From contig RCSZ01000008.1 in NCBI GenBank assembly GCA_014898425.1, positions 879,501 to 943,500 of the forward strand: a stretch of 64,000 nt of DNA, written 5' to 3'. The stretch's first letter is position 1. Each line of letters begins with the position of its first letter. The notes beneath the pieces were generated by a model. It was not told the origin of the DNA and ran no database searches. It saw only the letters and a list, made by a program, of their open reading frames with translations. Positions 1 to 11,680 of the stretch are shown one piece after another. The DNA comes from Botryotinia globosa (lineage: Eukaryota > Ascomycota > Leotiomycetes > Helotiales > Sclerotiniaceae). Both the position numbers and the translations under genes were made by a program.

Positions 1-300
1 CATAATCCGTGGCGACTACGACGTAACCCTGAAACAGCAATTGATAAGGAGCTCGAGCAATAAAATGATTCCAGAGATTTTTCAATCTGGAAGGGGCAGT
101 CGAGACTGTTGTTCCTGATGTCCCGTGAGCCCAGGCAACAACTTGATTTCCGACATTCGCATCCAGACGAGGTATGTGATGCCACAAGACATAACCAGAA
201 ACAGGACGTCATTCTCCAGATAGACTCTCCGATACATATATGAATCGCGATACCGCAGTATTAGGTGGAAGAGTATAGTTATGTGTCAAGTTTGCATTTT
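1..300 (-). pseudogene. alpha/beta-hydrolase (fungal secretory-lipase-like) relic, cut by the window edge
   Basis: Translating the minus strand from about 300 down to 1 gives a continuous hydrolase-like protein. It contains LPPNTAVSRFIYVSESLSGE, then an in-frame TGA at 211-209, then PVSGYVLW, VVAWAHGTSGTT, APSRLKNLWNHF and QGYVVVATDY. The segments around WAHGTSG and GYVVVATDY match what I know of fungal secretory lipases and related alpha/beta hydrolases. The TGA sits where relatives are coding, so the copy looks dead; TGA from CGA would be a typical RIP or CpG-decay change. The N-terminal part overlaps the tail of the adenylation-domain relic in another frame. The catalytic nucleophile region lies beyond position 1. 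Confidence is good for the family and moderate for pseudogene status. Confidence 0.6.
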
Positions 301-1518
301 CTTGCACTTTGACCGTTCGCTCTCAGTACAAGGTTGTTGCATATGAGATGAGTTATATATTTCGATCTGTATCTTACCGGACTTCAAGCCTTTCTTATAG
401 TCACCAAATTCAAAATCGGTTCTGATTTTAGCGCGAGAGATATTTTCAAGGGTCGTTCTCTGCAGAAAAGTCTCGTTCAATTGCAGGACTGAAGGTCGAG
501 AGCCAGTATGTAAATTGTAGCTTGAACAATGGCATCCCGAGCTATAATTCGAGCATTTAGATCTTGAGTTCCAAAGGAGGACAAGTACACAGCTTCGATT
601 TGCTCTGACTCCGCACTAAGTGAATGGAAAGAAAAGTTTATCGTGTAACTCGGCATCATACCCTCAATTCCAAACTTTCATTTTCGCAAATTCAGCTTGA
701 ATCTTTATCTGACTTAACAAGAGCCAAAGATCAAGACTGGCAGATGTAAAGTGAAACAGTACTTACTTTTCGATGGCAGCCTCTAGCTCGTTTGGGGATG
801 CCTAACACTATTTATGTCCATAGTATTGTTTGTCCTCCCTACCAGACAGAGCTTTCCAGCTCGATCGATTGTGGAGTGATCTCCTGTTCTAAACCAGCCA
901 TCTGGGGCGAAGGAAGCCGTTGTGGCTGACTTATTGTTAACATAACCCTGGAATACGATAGGTCCACGAACTTCAAGAAGGCCAAGTTCGTTTACTGAGG
1001 CGTAGGCTTTATCCTCGCCAGCCATAGGGATTGTAACTCGCATTTCTATTCTCGGTACACAGCGACCAAGAGAACAGAACTGCTGCATATTCAGAACATC
1101 GTATCTCGGGCAATCGGGATTATAGAGAGACCCAGCGCAGGTTTGTGACATACCCCTGCGGTATTATTAGCTTATTTGTGTTCTTTCAGTGGTATTTAAG
1201 CCTAATAGTAAGTCGATTTCTAACTTACGAGGCTGTAGAGATCGCATGTGGTGGTGCTCCGTATTTTCCTAGATAATGGATGAGAACGTCACATGTCTCT
1301 ACGATATTTCCCTCGCCACCGGAAACCAAAAAGCGGAGACAGCTTCGGTCTAAGTTAAAATTCGTGTTCAAAATAGCTGCTTCCTTAATTTCCCCAAGAA
1401 GAAATTCGGTGCAAATATCCATCCCACATTGCCAGCGTAACATGAGATATTCACGCATTTCTAAATGTTGTAGTGAACGAACACTCGCCTTGAAAGCTGG
1501 AAGACAGTAGAGTCATCA
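286..1518 (-). pseudogene. adenylation-domain (NRPS-like / AMP-binding) gene relic
   Basis: The minus strand encodes the C-terminal half of an adenylate-forming domain in several frames. In order it shows FLVSGGEGN, then GMSQTCAGSLYN (reached by splicing an intron at 1228-1156), SLGRCVPRIEMRV, LGLLEVRGPIVFQGY, the core DGWFRTGD, LVGRTNNTMDINSV, and further on TLENISRAKIRT and HMQQPCTESE. The order and spacing match fungal NRPS-like A domains. There are at least two breaks. An extra base in the G run at 794-797 (C run on the coding strand) shifts the frame just before an NELEAAIEK-like stretch. A second shift lies near 480. No carrier-protein serine motif or reductase follows; lipase-like sequence begins instead. 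The N-terminal half of the domain is absent or unrecognisable beyond 1518. I read it as a decayed gene rather than a functional synthetase. Confidence 0.7.
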
Positions 1519-1706
1519 AATCTTCTGATGTGAAAAGTTTCCTACTTTATTCTTCAATGCGTACCGCGATTCAATCTATAGCACGAAAATTAAGCTTTCT
1601 GCTCACAAGTCCTTGATTTGCCACGAGTCACTCAAGCGAATAATCATCAACTTGTGAGCTATCTAGACAGCACGTAACCACCGACTTTCCTGCTAGTAGA
1701 GAACCC

Positions 1707-2254
1707 GTGCCTCACTTCTTCCGGCGTCTGGTCAAAAATATTATCCCCATTATTCTCAAAAAGAGTCTAACAAACTCCCGATCATCTCATATCACCAAGC
1801 TTTCCATCAGGAAGCATCGCCATGGTAATACTATCCTTAGAATTCCATCAAGGCGTACCACACAGCACACATGGACAGATGCACTTTCTATGCCCGATGA
1901 TATCCTCGCTTACCTCGCATTACCATCTTTGAAAGAGTTTAAATGCACTTCTATTCTAGTCCCTTATTTCACGACCGAAACTTGATCACGTACCCAACCC
2001 GACCTATCGTGCGGTCGCAAATCACAGGCATGTTTCTTGACGATAGTGTCTTCAATGTCACTCCCGTGTACGCCATCTTGAAGCAACTTATCTATCTGAA
2101 AAGTTTCACCCACTGGCAGCCCTTCGATGATGATTCCCCTCTGTCATTAGAGAAAATTTTCGAAGCTTCATCTGTGTCGAAATCCTATCTTAGTACTGCA
2201 TCAGATGGTAAGTGTGGTCTTGCAATTCAGCTTTTTAGTCCCCGGGAGAATTGA
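1707..2254 (+). pseudogene. F-box/LRR-like hypothetical protein relic
   Basis: Two plus-strand frames join near 1940 by a one-base shift. The first contains MPDDILAYLALPSLKEF and the second YSSPLFHDRNLITYPT, then ILKQLIYLKSFTHW and LSLEKIFEAS. The pattern of LPSLKEF and LKSFTHW spaced by about 60 residues resembles leucine-rich strands in fungal F-box proteins, but no definite F-box is visible. No splice pair explains the frame change, so a frameshift (or a sequence error) is likely. Family assignment is weak. Confidence 0.3.
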
Positions 2255-5200
2255 AGTCCGCGGTTTCTGAGGGCTATAGTGCGGAAATACTATAGCAGAG
2301 ATACATTTGCCTTCAGTCCATTTATCGATGGAAATGTATCGAATAGATGGCTCAGAGAGCATGCTTATCAGTTAGCAAAGGGGCTGTCTTTCCTTTAGAC
2401 GAGGAATCATCAACAATGGTGGAAATCGACGGAGACACATCGTTATCGACAAGAAGGATTTGAGTATGGGCTAGGCAATCTCCACCCAGCCGTACTCTGG
2501 GTGATAGGCCTTAAGAAAGAAAGACCGCTGTGTCGCAGGCTTCTCGACACAATCTAAATTTTGAGCGGAACTGATTGAGATATCTCTCGTCTGGTCATAG
2601 AACCGCTGCCGTGGCCATGGCAAAAGGATACCGAGTTCAGCAGGAAGCGCGGGTAGTATATGAAAAGTATCTTATATGAAACTTCCTCAATATCCCAAAT
2701 AATGGTATCGGTAAGCTTAATATCGATGCATCAACATCTACATATGAGGCGAGATCGAGCAATAATCATCTCTTCCCTCCAACTTGTGTGAGAGAAGATA
2801 ATGAATGGAAACATTTCCTAGATTTATGTTTCTTCCCACCAATATAGAATAGGGGATCAATTTTCCGTTATCTCGCAGGGAGTAGTTATAACACACGCAC
2901 TGCTTTACACCCATTAAAAACCACCACTTGTGATATCGAGTACTAGTCTCCATCTATATCGCGCCCATTTGAGTATGAGAATGTTGGAACAATTGCCATT
3001 TCTGAGGCGGAAGAAAATCTGAAGATGGAGGGGTAGTAGATTATGGTACAGACGGGGGCCCCCTCATTATATCTATCTAGTCCTGCTGAGCGACTGACCA
3101 GTCCTGGGAGATGACCAAAATCCACACCACCATTAAAATATCCATCCATAATCTAGCATATCGACGACAGCACAAATAGAATATGCTAGATATGCTATCC
3201 CAGAATTTGAGGAGGGCTGCTACTTTGAACCCCTAGCATTGTGACAACATCTTGAACAGGATAGTTGTGAAAGAAGTGTGGTATATTGATATCTCGTTGT
3301 AGAGTTACATTGCATTACAATATACCATCTCTTCAGCATCCGTACATCCGACCACCCCTCCTCTTCCTTCTCCTCGCTTCCCTTCCCTCCCCCTTTTTCA
3401 TATGCATCATGCACATCTACTACATTCCCCCTCGTACCACAATACTCACTTTCCAAGAAATACAACCAACTACGTATATAACCAGCATCTTAATATATAT
3501 TATTTCCCCATACCCATACCCATCCTCACCCTCATCCTCATCCGCATTCTCAGCCAAACACCCTACCCCTAACCAAAACATCAACCCACACATTCCACAC
3601 ATCAAAGCGCATATACGAGGTGTGAATCTTCATCCTCCTTCACTCTTCTCTCTTCCTCTTAAGATACTATACAACTATCCCAGTAATACTATTCGATTCG
3701 TTTTTGCCTGATTCGTTTCTAACTAATCGATCTCGGAATGTCCCGATATCGATTTCGATTTTCCCGCAATGTTCCATCCCATCTTGTAGACTTCAGATCA
3801 AGTCAGATTAGTCCGATCAATTTAATCCAACTCACCTCATCTCACTTCAAACTCCTCAGAACACTCAAATAGCTAAATAAATCTTCATACAATAGTACAG
3901 CATACCTCTTCTCCTTTCCTTCCCCTCTTTTCCCACACATCCCCACACATACCAATCCAACTCACAAATGAGTATATATAACTCTTCGTTTTAACCCCCC
4001 ATAACATACCATACCATACCTTACGTTTTCCATTCACCTACCTATGCTTCTCTGCTGTGTCCCATCCCATCCCATCTCATACTAATCCACTTCCCCCACC
4101 CCTTAATCTTTCCTCTACAATATGAAAATACATATACATCTCTCTTCTCCCTTCCCTCTTCTCCCCCCCCTCTTCTCCCATTCCTATCCTCCTTCTCTCT
4201 TCCTAACTCCTCATTCCCTACACCACCACATCCCTTCCACTACAACTTCCCTATTTCTCCTCATCTCCCCTTTCTCCCTTTTCCTCTTCAAGAAGGCTAC
4301 GCTACCCATAACTCCATAACTCTATATCTCGACTTCAAAATATTATCAAATGTACCTAGATATACATATATTAGTATTCCTTCCCTCTCCCCTTCCCTCG
4401 CTCCTTGATCTTTCCGCTGCAATATATAAATATCCTCTCCCTCTCTCTCTAAAGAGAGGGGCTCCCTTCCCACTCTTCCCTCTTTCTTCTTCCTCTCTCC
4501 CCTTCTCCCCACTCCCTCCCCTCCCCTCCCCCCCCCTCCCAGCTCCCCTAATCCCCTAATCCCACAACCCCAAACCCCAACCCCCCCAAATAGAAGAAAA
4601 CAAAAGAAAAACAAAAAGAAACAACAACAACTTCCCATACTTCCCACCACAAACCACACACACACTAACACACCAAAGAAAAGAAGGTAAAATGCCCTCC
4701 CTTCCGTCCCTTCCCTTCCCTTCCTCCTTCCTCCCTTCCTTCCCTTCCCTTCCCTTCCCTTCCCTCCCTTCCTTCTCCCTGTCTTAATATCACTCCCACA
4801 TTCCATCACATTATATTATACTCCACCACTTTACGTAACATTCAACTCAGCTCCCTAAAACAAAACCAACCCAGAGGAGATGCTAAAGATATATAAGTGT
4901 GAGATGTATGTATATATACCAACTAACTAGTATACATCCTCAATTTAATACCAGTACCCTGCCAAGACATATTCATTTTCCGAAGGAAGAAAGAGAGAAG
5001 GCTCACTCACTCACAAAATCACAAAAAAATCATAAACCAATCGTATTAATTTTTTTCTCTCAATATTTCAATTCCATTGATTCTCCATCCTATCCCATCT
5101 GTCCATTCCATTATTCCCAACTACACAACTCGCGTTGTACGTAGTCAAGTAACTAATTAGTGAGTTCCACTTTCCAGTCCATTCTACGTATAGTATAGAC

Positions 5201-6246
5201 AGTACACTCTCACCACCCGACCTTCTCCTACTGAATAATTTTCCCAAGCATCCAGTACGGTATAGATGTCATCTCCAATCCCTCCCCCCCTCCATCCATT
5301 CTCAACCAATTCACCAAATTCATTTCCTCCCCATCTCATTTCCTCTTCCTTTCAACGTCTCTCTCATCTCCCAGGATTGCGTGAAGCATGACAAATAGAT
5401 TAGGTAAAGGACTCGAGTAATACCCCAATCCCTTTGAAAAGACAAAGAACCAACCACCCAGCTCCCAAAAAGTGAAATCAAGACAAGCAAAGTTTTAGTT
5501 AGCAAGCATGATTTTCGTCAACATATCAATATCAATGCTTACTCCCATCACAACCAAAACTACCAAAAGATCAAGTATAACATGAACGTCATGAAAGCCC
5601 AGCCTTTGCAATATGAACAGATGACAATTCCATGCTACATGACTGAAATCGAAAAAGGGGAACCATTTCGTCATAAATGATGAGAGTGAAAAAGTAGAAA
5701 GCAGAAGAGTAAGAAGAGTAAAAAGAAGGGTCATATCAAGATCAAAATCCAAAAGAAGCACATCGCATTTGAGGGGAAAAGATGATCGTCTCATTTGGAA
5801 ATAAATCGCCATCTCGACTTCGTTGCGCCATAGACACCAAAAGTAAAGTCATCGTTTTAAAGCGTATTTAACAAATTCGAGAGGAAATTCTTTCCTAATA
5901 TAATATGTAGTGACGTATGTGACAAGGTGTCGATATTGAGATCGAATGGGGTTATTTTCCAAGAAAAAAATATTCATGAAAACGCCGTATGCCACTCTTT
6001 TTGGTACTCCATTCGCCGACCCAGCTAGGAATTTGATTGAGCAAACGCTGTCGAGGGAAGATGGTAGAGAGGTCTTGCTGAAAACGTAAAGGCGGGATGA
6101 GTGAGGTTCATAAATTGCGGGTGTTTATTTAAAAAAAAAAGAGGCATTTAGCAAAAGGAATGTCGTAAACGTCGTTGATAATCCATGCGAAAATAGAAAA
6201 GCTTTGTGCTCAAAACATATCTTGAAGTGTGAGGAGATGGAATTTC
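2255..6246. other. gene-poor interval with pyrimidine-rich plus strand
   Basis: I see no ORF here with recognisable domains. From about 3340 to 5110 the plus strand is dominated by C and T, with local CCCTT-type pentamer repeats around 4700-4770 and short CT runs near 4440. Open frames here translate to low-complexity Pro/Ser/Leu or, on the other strand, Gly/Arg/Lys/Glu, so they are composition artefacts. 5300-6240 is ordinary intergenic sequence downstream of the RAS gene. Confidence 0.6.
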
Positions 6247-7003
6247 TCATAGAATAACACAAGGTCCCTTCTTCTTGGGGCGATATTTTCTGGATTCATC
6301 TCGAACCATTCCATTGTCCAAGGCGTTAGCACGGGGACTCTTTCCCGTACCCGAAGCTGAAGATCTCTGCTGACGTTGTCTGCGAAGCTGTCGTACTACA
6401 TCATAGAATGCCTTTTCGACATTAACACAATTCTTGGCGGATGCTTCAACGAATTCGCAGCCCAACTCTCGCGCCAATGCATGACCTTCTTGTGTAGATA
6501 CCTCTCGTTCCGTAACTCTGTCGCATTTGTTTCCCACAAGCATAATCGGTACGGGTTCCGAAGGCGAGATAGGTGATATGGGAGAACCGGGATATATGGG
6601 AGAGGAGGATGATGATTCCTTTACTCGTTGAATTTGATTGTGAAATCTTTGAATGCGCGTAAAGGATGATCTCGATGATATACTGTAAACCAAAACGAAA
6701 CCTTCACCATCACGAATCCATTGATCTCTCAACGCAGTATATTCTTCTTGGCCGGCAGTATCGAGGACTTCCAACATGCATGATTGACCGTCTATTGCGA
6801 CTTGTTTTCGATATGAATCTTCGATGGTAGGATCGTACTGTGCCAGAGTAAGCATGTGATAATAATCAATCGGAATGGCAGGTGGGATCACTTACAGTCT
6901 CGACGAAATGTTGTAATGTTAATTGAATTGTCAAAGCAGTTTTACCCACACCTCCATCACCAAGTACCACCAATTTGTACAAGACCATTTGTTTGGAAGA
7001 CAT
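6247..7003 (-). CDS. ras2: RAS-2-type small GTPase
   Basis: Ras-family GTPase, a membrane-bound GTP switch; fungal RAS-2/RasB proteins feed MAPK and cAMP pathways controlling growth and morphogenesis. Two exons: 7003-6896 and 6837-6247, with a GTAAGT donor and CAG acceptor; the product is 232 residues. The start [18 protein letters not shown] gives the P-loop GDGGVGKT. Exon 2 begins at YDPTIEDSY (effector loop), followed by LDTAGQEEY (G3), NKCD (G4) and ASAKN (G5). The C-terminus is polybasic (RPKKKGP) and ends in the CAAX box CVIL, whose final Leu suggests geranylgeranylation is possible. An insert rich in Ser and Pro (about residues 118-138) sits between G3 and G4, typical of the filamentous-fungal RAS-2 subgroup rather than RAS-1. 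All GTP-binding motifs are intact. Confidence 0.93.
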
Positions 7004-7984
7004 CTCTGAAGACGGGGGGAGCTTTGGCTTCTTTGTGACCTTCGTTTGTGACGTATTGAAGTTATATCGAGAACAAAGTATGAATTGGGAAGGAGATAAG
7101 ACTATGGACTATGGACTATGAACTATTGAGTGGTATTGAGTGGTATTGAGTGGTATCGAGTGGTATCGAGTGAAAGACAATAGGATGTGGACGGGTAGGT
7201 AGGATGTAGGATGTAGAATTTAGACGTTAGACTGGAGATTGGAGACTGTCGACCATAGACTAGATCTGTTGAAGTAATAAATGAGAGAGGCAAGGTAAGT
7301 GGGTTGGTTGGTATGTTGGATGTGGTTTAGAAGAAAACAATTCGTCCAAAGATGCAAGATCCTTAATTCTTTTTGCTGCGCTGTGCTGTGCTGTGGTGTG
7401 CTGTGCTGTCTGACTGTCGGTGGGAAAGATAGATTTGGGTCGGTATGGGTTTATTACTTTGCTCCTGGGCTGCAAGTGGAGTGGAGATTCCTTTCTGGTC
7501 TGGTCTGGGAGGTGCTGGAGTGGGCATAGAAGGAGAAGCTCGGACGTCTTTCCGCTTTATTACTATGGATTGTGTTGTGTACGAGAGTGTGTTGTGTACG
7601 AGAGTGTGTATATTGAGTACTTGGTATATATATACCTAGATAGGTATATAATCTAGGTATATATTGTGTCAATTTTATACGTTGATGGGGATGATAGATT
7701 GAAGGATGATGATGGGGTTGAAAACTAGTGATCCAGGTACCTAGGTAGATGGAGAGAAGTAGGTAGATAGGTAAGATACACCAGTAGGTAAGATCTGATC
7801 TTATTATCATCTATCTCCCCGTCTAGTACTTGGTAGGTAAGAAGGAGTAATCATAAGCTGCCAACATTATGGTAGATTGGCAGATTGGTAGATTGGTAGA
7901 TTGGGATGATACTACCAAGTCTTCTTACTACCTACCTACTCACTACTTCCTCACTCCCCTTACTCCCTCGAATAGATAGGTATA

Positions 7985-8115
7985 TATAGATATTCACGTA
8001 CTCACTCACATACTCACTCACGTACTCACTCACATACTCACTCACATACTCACTCACATACTCACTCACATACTCACTCACATACTCACTCGCGTACTCA
8101 CTCACGTACTCACTC
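7985..8115. repeat. 12-bp minisatellite
   Basis: About ten tandem copies of a 12-base unit of the form TACTCACTCACA, with A/G variation at one position (CACATACT versus CACGTACT). The array is nearly perfect, so it is probably young and length-variable. Confidence 0.9.
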
Positions 8116-9174
8116 TGCCATGTTCACCATAAACCCTTTTCCCATCAGTGGCACTCATCCACCACTCATCCTCCACTCACCCCCCACTATTACCGACCAT
8201 AAAGCACAACAAAGCTAGGGTAGATACCCATATCATATTAAATCAAATCAATAAAATCTCCGTAAACACAACCTTGAATACGGAGCCACGCTCTAGAATG
8301 ATATCTCTGTAGAAGAGAAGAGAAGAGAACAAATGAAAATCAAACATCTAGAATTTCGTGTATCAATCTGTACGTGTCTATCAGTTTGCCGACGAATCGA
8401 ACTTCCTTTGACTGCGATTGGGATTGGGATCTGCAGATGCTGAGATGTGGGAAATGCCCTCGTGAGATGGATGTTATGATATGATGTGATTACTAAATAG
8501 GCAATCTTGTGGTTTTCCGCTATGTACCAGAGAATCAATTGATGAATGGGATGGACTTCTCAGCATAAAATCTCAGGTCTATATTTCCCAACCCCAACCC
8601 AACCCCAACAACTAGATGAAGCCGGATGTGGAATTGTAGAAGATGAATGGGATGGGATGGGATGGGATGGGTTAGAGAAAGTCAAGATCTCATAGGTAGT
8701 CTATATATTTGGGTAGATGTGGTTTTGATTACCGAGCGTTTATATTATATATCATTATTACAATCATTAGAGAATACAGATACAAGTAGGAAACTTTCAC
8801 ACTCCTATCCCCTCCACATGCAGAGAAGAGACATAATATACATGTAGATTTAAAGTAGCGATCATCGAGAGCTCCTTTCCTCTTCTGTTCGTTGAGAAGT
8901 CAATCATTGATTGTGGGTTGATTATGATCATGTTGATGTTGATGTTGATGTTAATGTTAACTCAATCCTCTTTTGATTATTACTATGTAGTAGGTATTCA
9001 ATTCAATTCATTCATTTATGTATTACTTGAGTATAGATAGCTAGTATCATTCATTGTATATACTGATTAATACTAATATCAATACTAATATAATATCTAT
9101 TTAGATAGCATCATACTAATTCATTTATATCTTCTTTCTTCTTATTTATTTTTATTTATAATTCTATTATCTAT

Positions 9175-9475
9175 TATCTATTATTTATTATTTATTATTT
9201 ATTATTTATTATTTATTATTTATTATTTATTATTTATTATTTATTATTTATTATTTATTATTTATTATTTATTATTTATTATTTATTATTTATTATTTAT
9301 TATTTATTATTATTTATTATTTATTTATTATTTATTACTTATTATCTATTATTTATTATCTATTATCTATTATCTATTATCTACTATTTACTACCTATTA
9401 TTTACTATCTATTATCTATTATTTACTACCTATTATTTACTATCTACTATCTACTATCTACTACCTATTATCTAT
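9175..9475. repeat. heptamer TTTATTA array grading into TATC/TATT repeats
   Basis: More than twenty near-perfect copies of the 7-base unit TTTATTA run from about 9180 to 9340. They then degrade into TATTATC and TACTATC variants to about 9475. Confidence 0.9.
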
Positions 9476-9779
9476 CTATTTATTTTCCTTCCTCCCCTTC
9501 CTCTCCCTCCCCTCCCCTCCAAAATCCGATAGCAAGAACCCCAATTCTCCAATTCCCCAATTCCCAATTCCTAATCCCAAATTTCCAAAAGAAAAAACCC
9601 CCAAAAACCACCAACCACCAACCACTCACTCACTCACTACAAATCACCTACTACAAATCCCCAATCCCCAATCCCAAATTGCGAATTGCAAATTGCGATT
9701 TACGAACCATCAATAATTAATAAACTTCCCACCCATCAACAACCTACTACCTAACCGAGCTACCCATCTATAAACTTCT

Positions 9780-9832
9780 TTACCTACCTACCTACCTACC
9801 TACCTACCTACCTACCTACCTACCTACCTATC
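9780..9832. repeat. TACC tetranucleotide microsatellite
   Basis: About twelve consecutive TACC units, followed at once by a short GATA/AATA-type tract. Confidence 0.92.
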
Positions 9833-10452
9833 TACAATAGATAGATAAATAAATAGATATTCATAATCCAATTATCTACCGCTTTAACATTTTCAATCCC
9901 AAGAGACGGATTTCCGTGAGGAAATCACCATTTCATTTCACACTCTTCCCCTTCCCTTCCCTCCATATCCCTCCTGCAGTATCACCAGAAATTATTCTCA
10001 ACATACGATATACAACATACAACATACAATATACAAGCCACCCCTTCTCTTAGAAACAAATCAGGTATTCGCACATACTCTAGTAAAACATCACATGCAC
10101 ACGTGGACATTCAATCATCCCACTTCATTTCACATGCCCTAAAATTGTTGAATAGATTCATTGGTATTGACATCGTCTATGAAATCTTGAGAAATAGGTA
10201 AGCAAGTACCATGATAGGATGATGTAAAAACATATCCCTAGAAAAGAGTAAAAATAAAAGATCATTGCCAATCATAAAATACCCCCCGTGAACACCCTAC
10301 CACACCAGTTGTGAACCATCAAAATGGGGATCCGCCCCTCCTCCAAGTGTATAGCGGATTGAAAGAAACAAGTAACCCTAATCATAACCAGACGGGTGAC
10401 CCATGTCAAAATGCCTTCCCAAAAGAAATATATCCTGTCAAAAGATGACCCT

Positions 10453-11680
10453 CTATTCCTTTACTTCATGTTGGTCTGAGAATACATCTCCGTGCGACTT
10501 TTTCGTTGCAGCTTGTGTCATGGCTGATAAACTAGCATTAGATTTTCGACCTGTGTCGGGAGGATCACTAAAGGGTCCTTGAGGTGTGATTGGGGTGCCA
10601 TCTTCGATTAAAGTGATAGCATTAGAGTCTCGGGGAAATAATGATGATGGGACCCCTTTCGCTTTTGTAGGCTCAGGTGAAGTAGCTTTTGACAAGCTAG
10701 AGTTCACTCGAATAACTTGTGGTTTGGTCATTGTCGCAGCACTAGCAGCATTCAAGAATGTACTGCCTACAGAGAACGCTGGACTAGGTGGGTTTTCAGA
10801 GTATTTTTTGAAGTCGACGCTTGGAACTGGAGGTGTGATGGTGCCACCTGATGAATTTCCACTCGCTTTGTTGACACTGACAACAGCTGCTTTTCCTCGA
10901 ATGACTGTCTGCGCTGGAACTGGTGAGACGATAGCTTGTTTTCCGTAGATAGTAGATGCCACACTATTTCGTGCGTACGAGTTCCGTTCCCCAATTCCGC
11001 TAATTCCACTATATGTTGAGTCACGTAGATCTCCTGGCATGAAGAAATGTTCTTGCTCATATCTTGGCGATCCGGATGAGTTTGATAAAGCAATTGGGAT
11101 CGGAGGAACTGGAGGAACAAGAAGACCTGGAGTGGATGGAGTGGATCTGTTGGTAACACCTGGGATGTATGCGATCTGAATGATGTTCGATGCTCGTGTA
11201 AGCACTGTAGATGCAATTGATCCAACGGTATGTGTAGAAGCTCTTGCGTCCCTTCGCATTGCGAAATCTTTCTCTGCATTGGCCTGCTCTTGGTTCTCTA
11301 TCCAATCATCTTGCTCGAATTGTTGTCGCTTCGTCTTGATGCAGAACCTCCATACGAGATAAGTAACAGCTGCGACAGCTAAAACTCCTCCGATGACCCC
11401 TCCCGCAATAGCGCCTACATTTGGACCGGATTTCGATGATGAAGAGGAACTGACAGTCGTCGAAGGTGCAGCAGATGAAGCAACACACACTGTCTGTTGA
11501 CATGCTGTACAGGTTGGTGGGACGAGGGAACAAATCTCATCATCGGCACAACTCGGACATGCGGGACTGGCTCCATCGCATTCAACACATCTTCGAAAAA
11601 GAGTAGGGAAGGATGCTGCAATTGATTAGCAACATATCGCTACCTTTGGAAGAATTTCACCTACATTCGTAATACGCCAT
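10453..11680 (-). CDS. opy2: Opy2-like membrane anchor of the HOG/MAPK pathway
   Basis: Single-pass plasma-membrane anchor; yeast Opy2 recruits the adaptor Ste50 to the membrane for osmotic (HOG) and filamentation signalling. The best model has a 16-base first exon (11680-11665, MAYYE), a 49-base intron with a GTAGGT donor and TTGCAG acceptor, and exon 2 at 11615-10453, giving 392 residues. The N-terminal Cys-rich module reads CVECDGASPACPSCADDEIC and continues to CTACQQTVC, the extracellular knot typical of the Opy2 family. A Ser-rich spacer follows, then one membrane helix (IAGGVIGGVLAVAAVTYLVW, about residues 85-110) and a long disordered cytoplasmic tail. The alternative donor one step downstream would run exon 2 out of frame, which is why GTAGGT is chosen. 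Family call rests on the Cys spacing plus topology. Confidence 0.8.

Larger units (their letters stand above)
7004..10452. other. intergenic, repeat-rich region upstream of ras2
   Basis: No gene is recognised in these 3.4 kb. They hold many simple repeats, several listed separately, plus a GAGTGGTATT-type decamer array at about 7130-7172 and a TGTTGA hexamer run at 8930-8960. Since ras2 reads away from this region, the nearest part should hold its promoter and 5' leader. Confidence 0.6.

Noticed and set aside
3286..3711. 141-codon plus-strand frame
   Set aside because: Pro/Ser/Ile-rich translation of the pyrimidine tract without a recognisable start context or similarity.
4297..4809. 170-codon minus-strand frame rich in Gly, Arg, Lys and Glu
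   Set aside because: Product of the purine-rich complement of the CT tract; no domain and repetitive composition.
8000..8115. Regular spaced repeats considered as a CRISPR-like array
   Set aside because: Pure tandem 12-mers with no unique spacers, in a eukaryotic genome.
9601..10400. CCCTAA-like stretches as telomeric sequence
   Set aside because: Only isolated CCCTAA words, no tandem telomere repeats, and genes continue on both sides.
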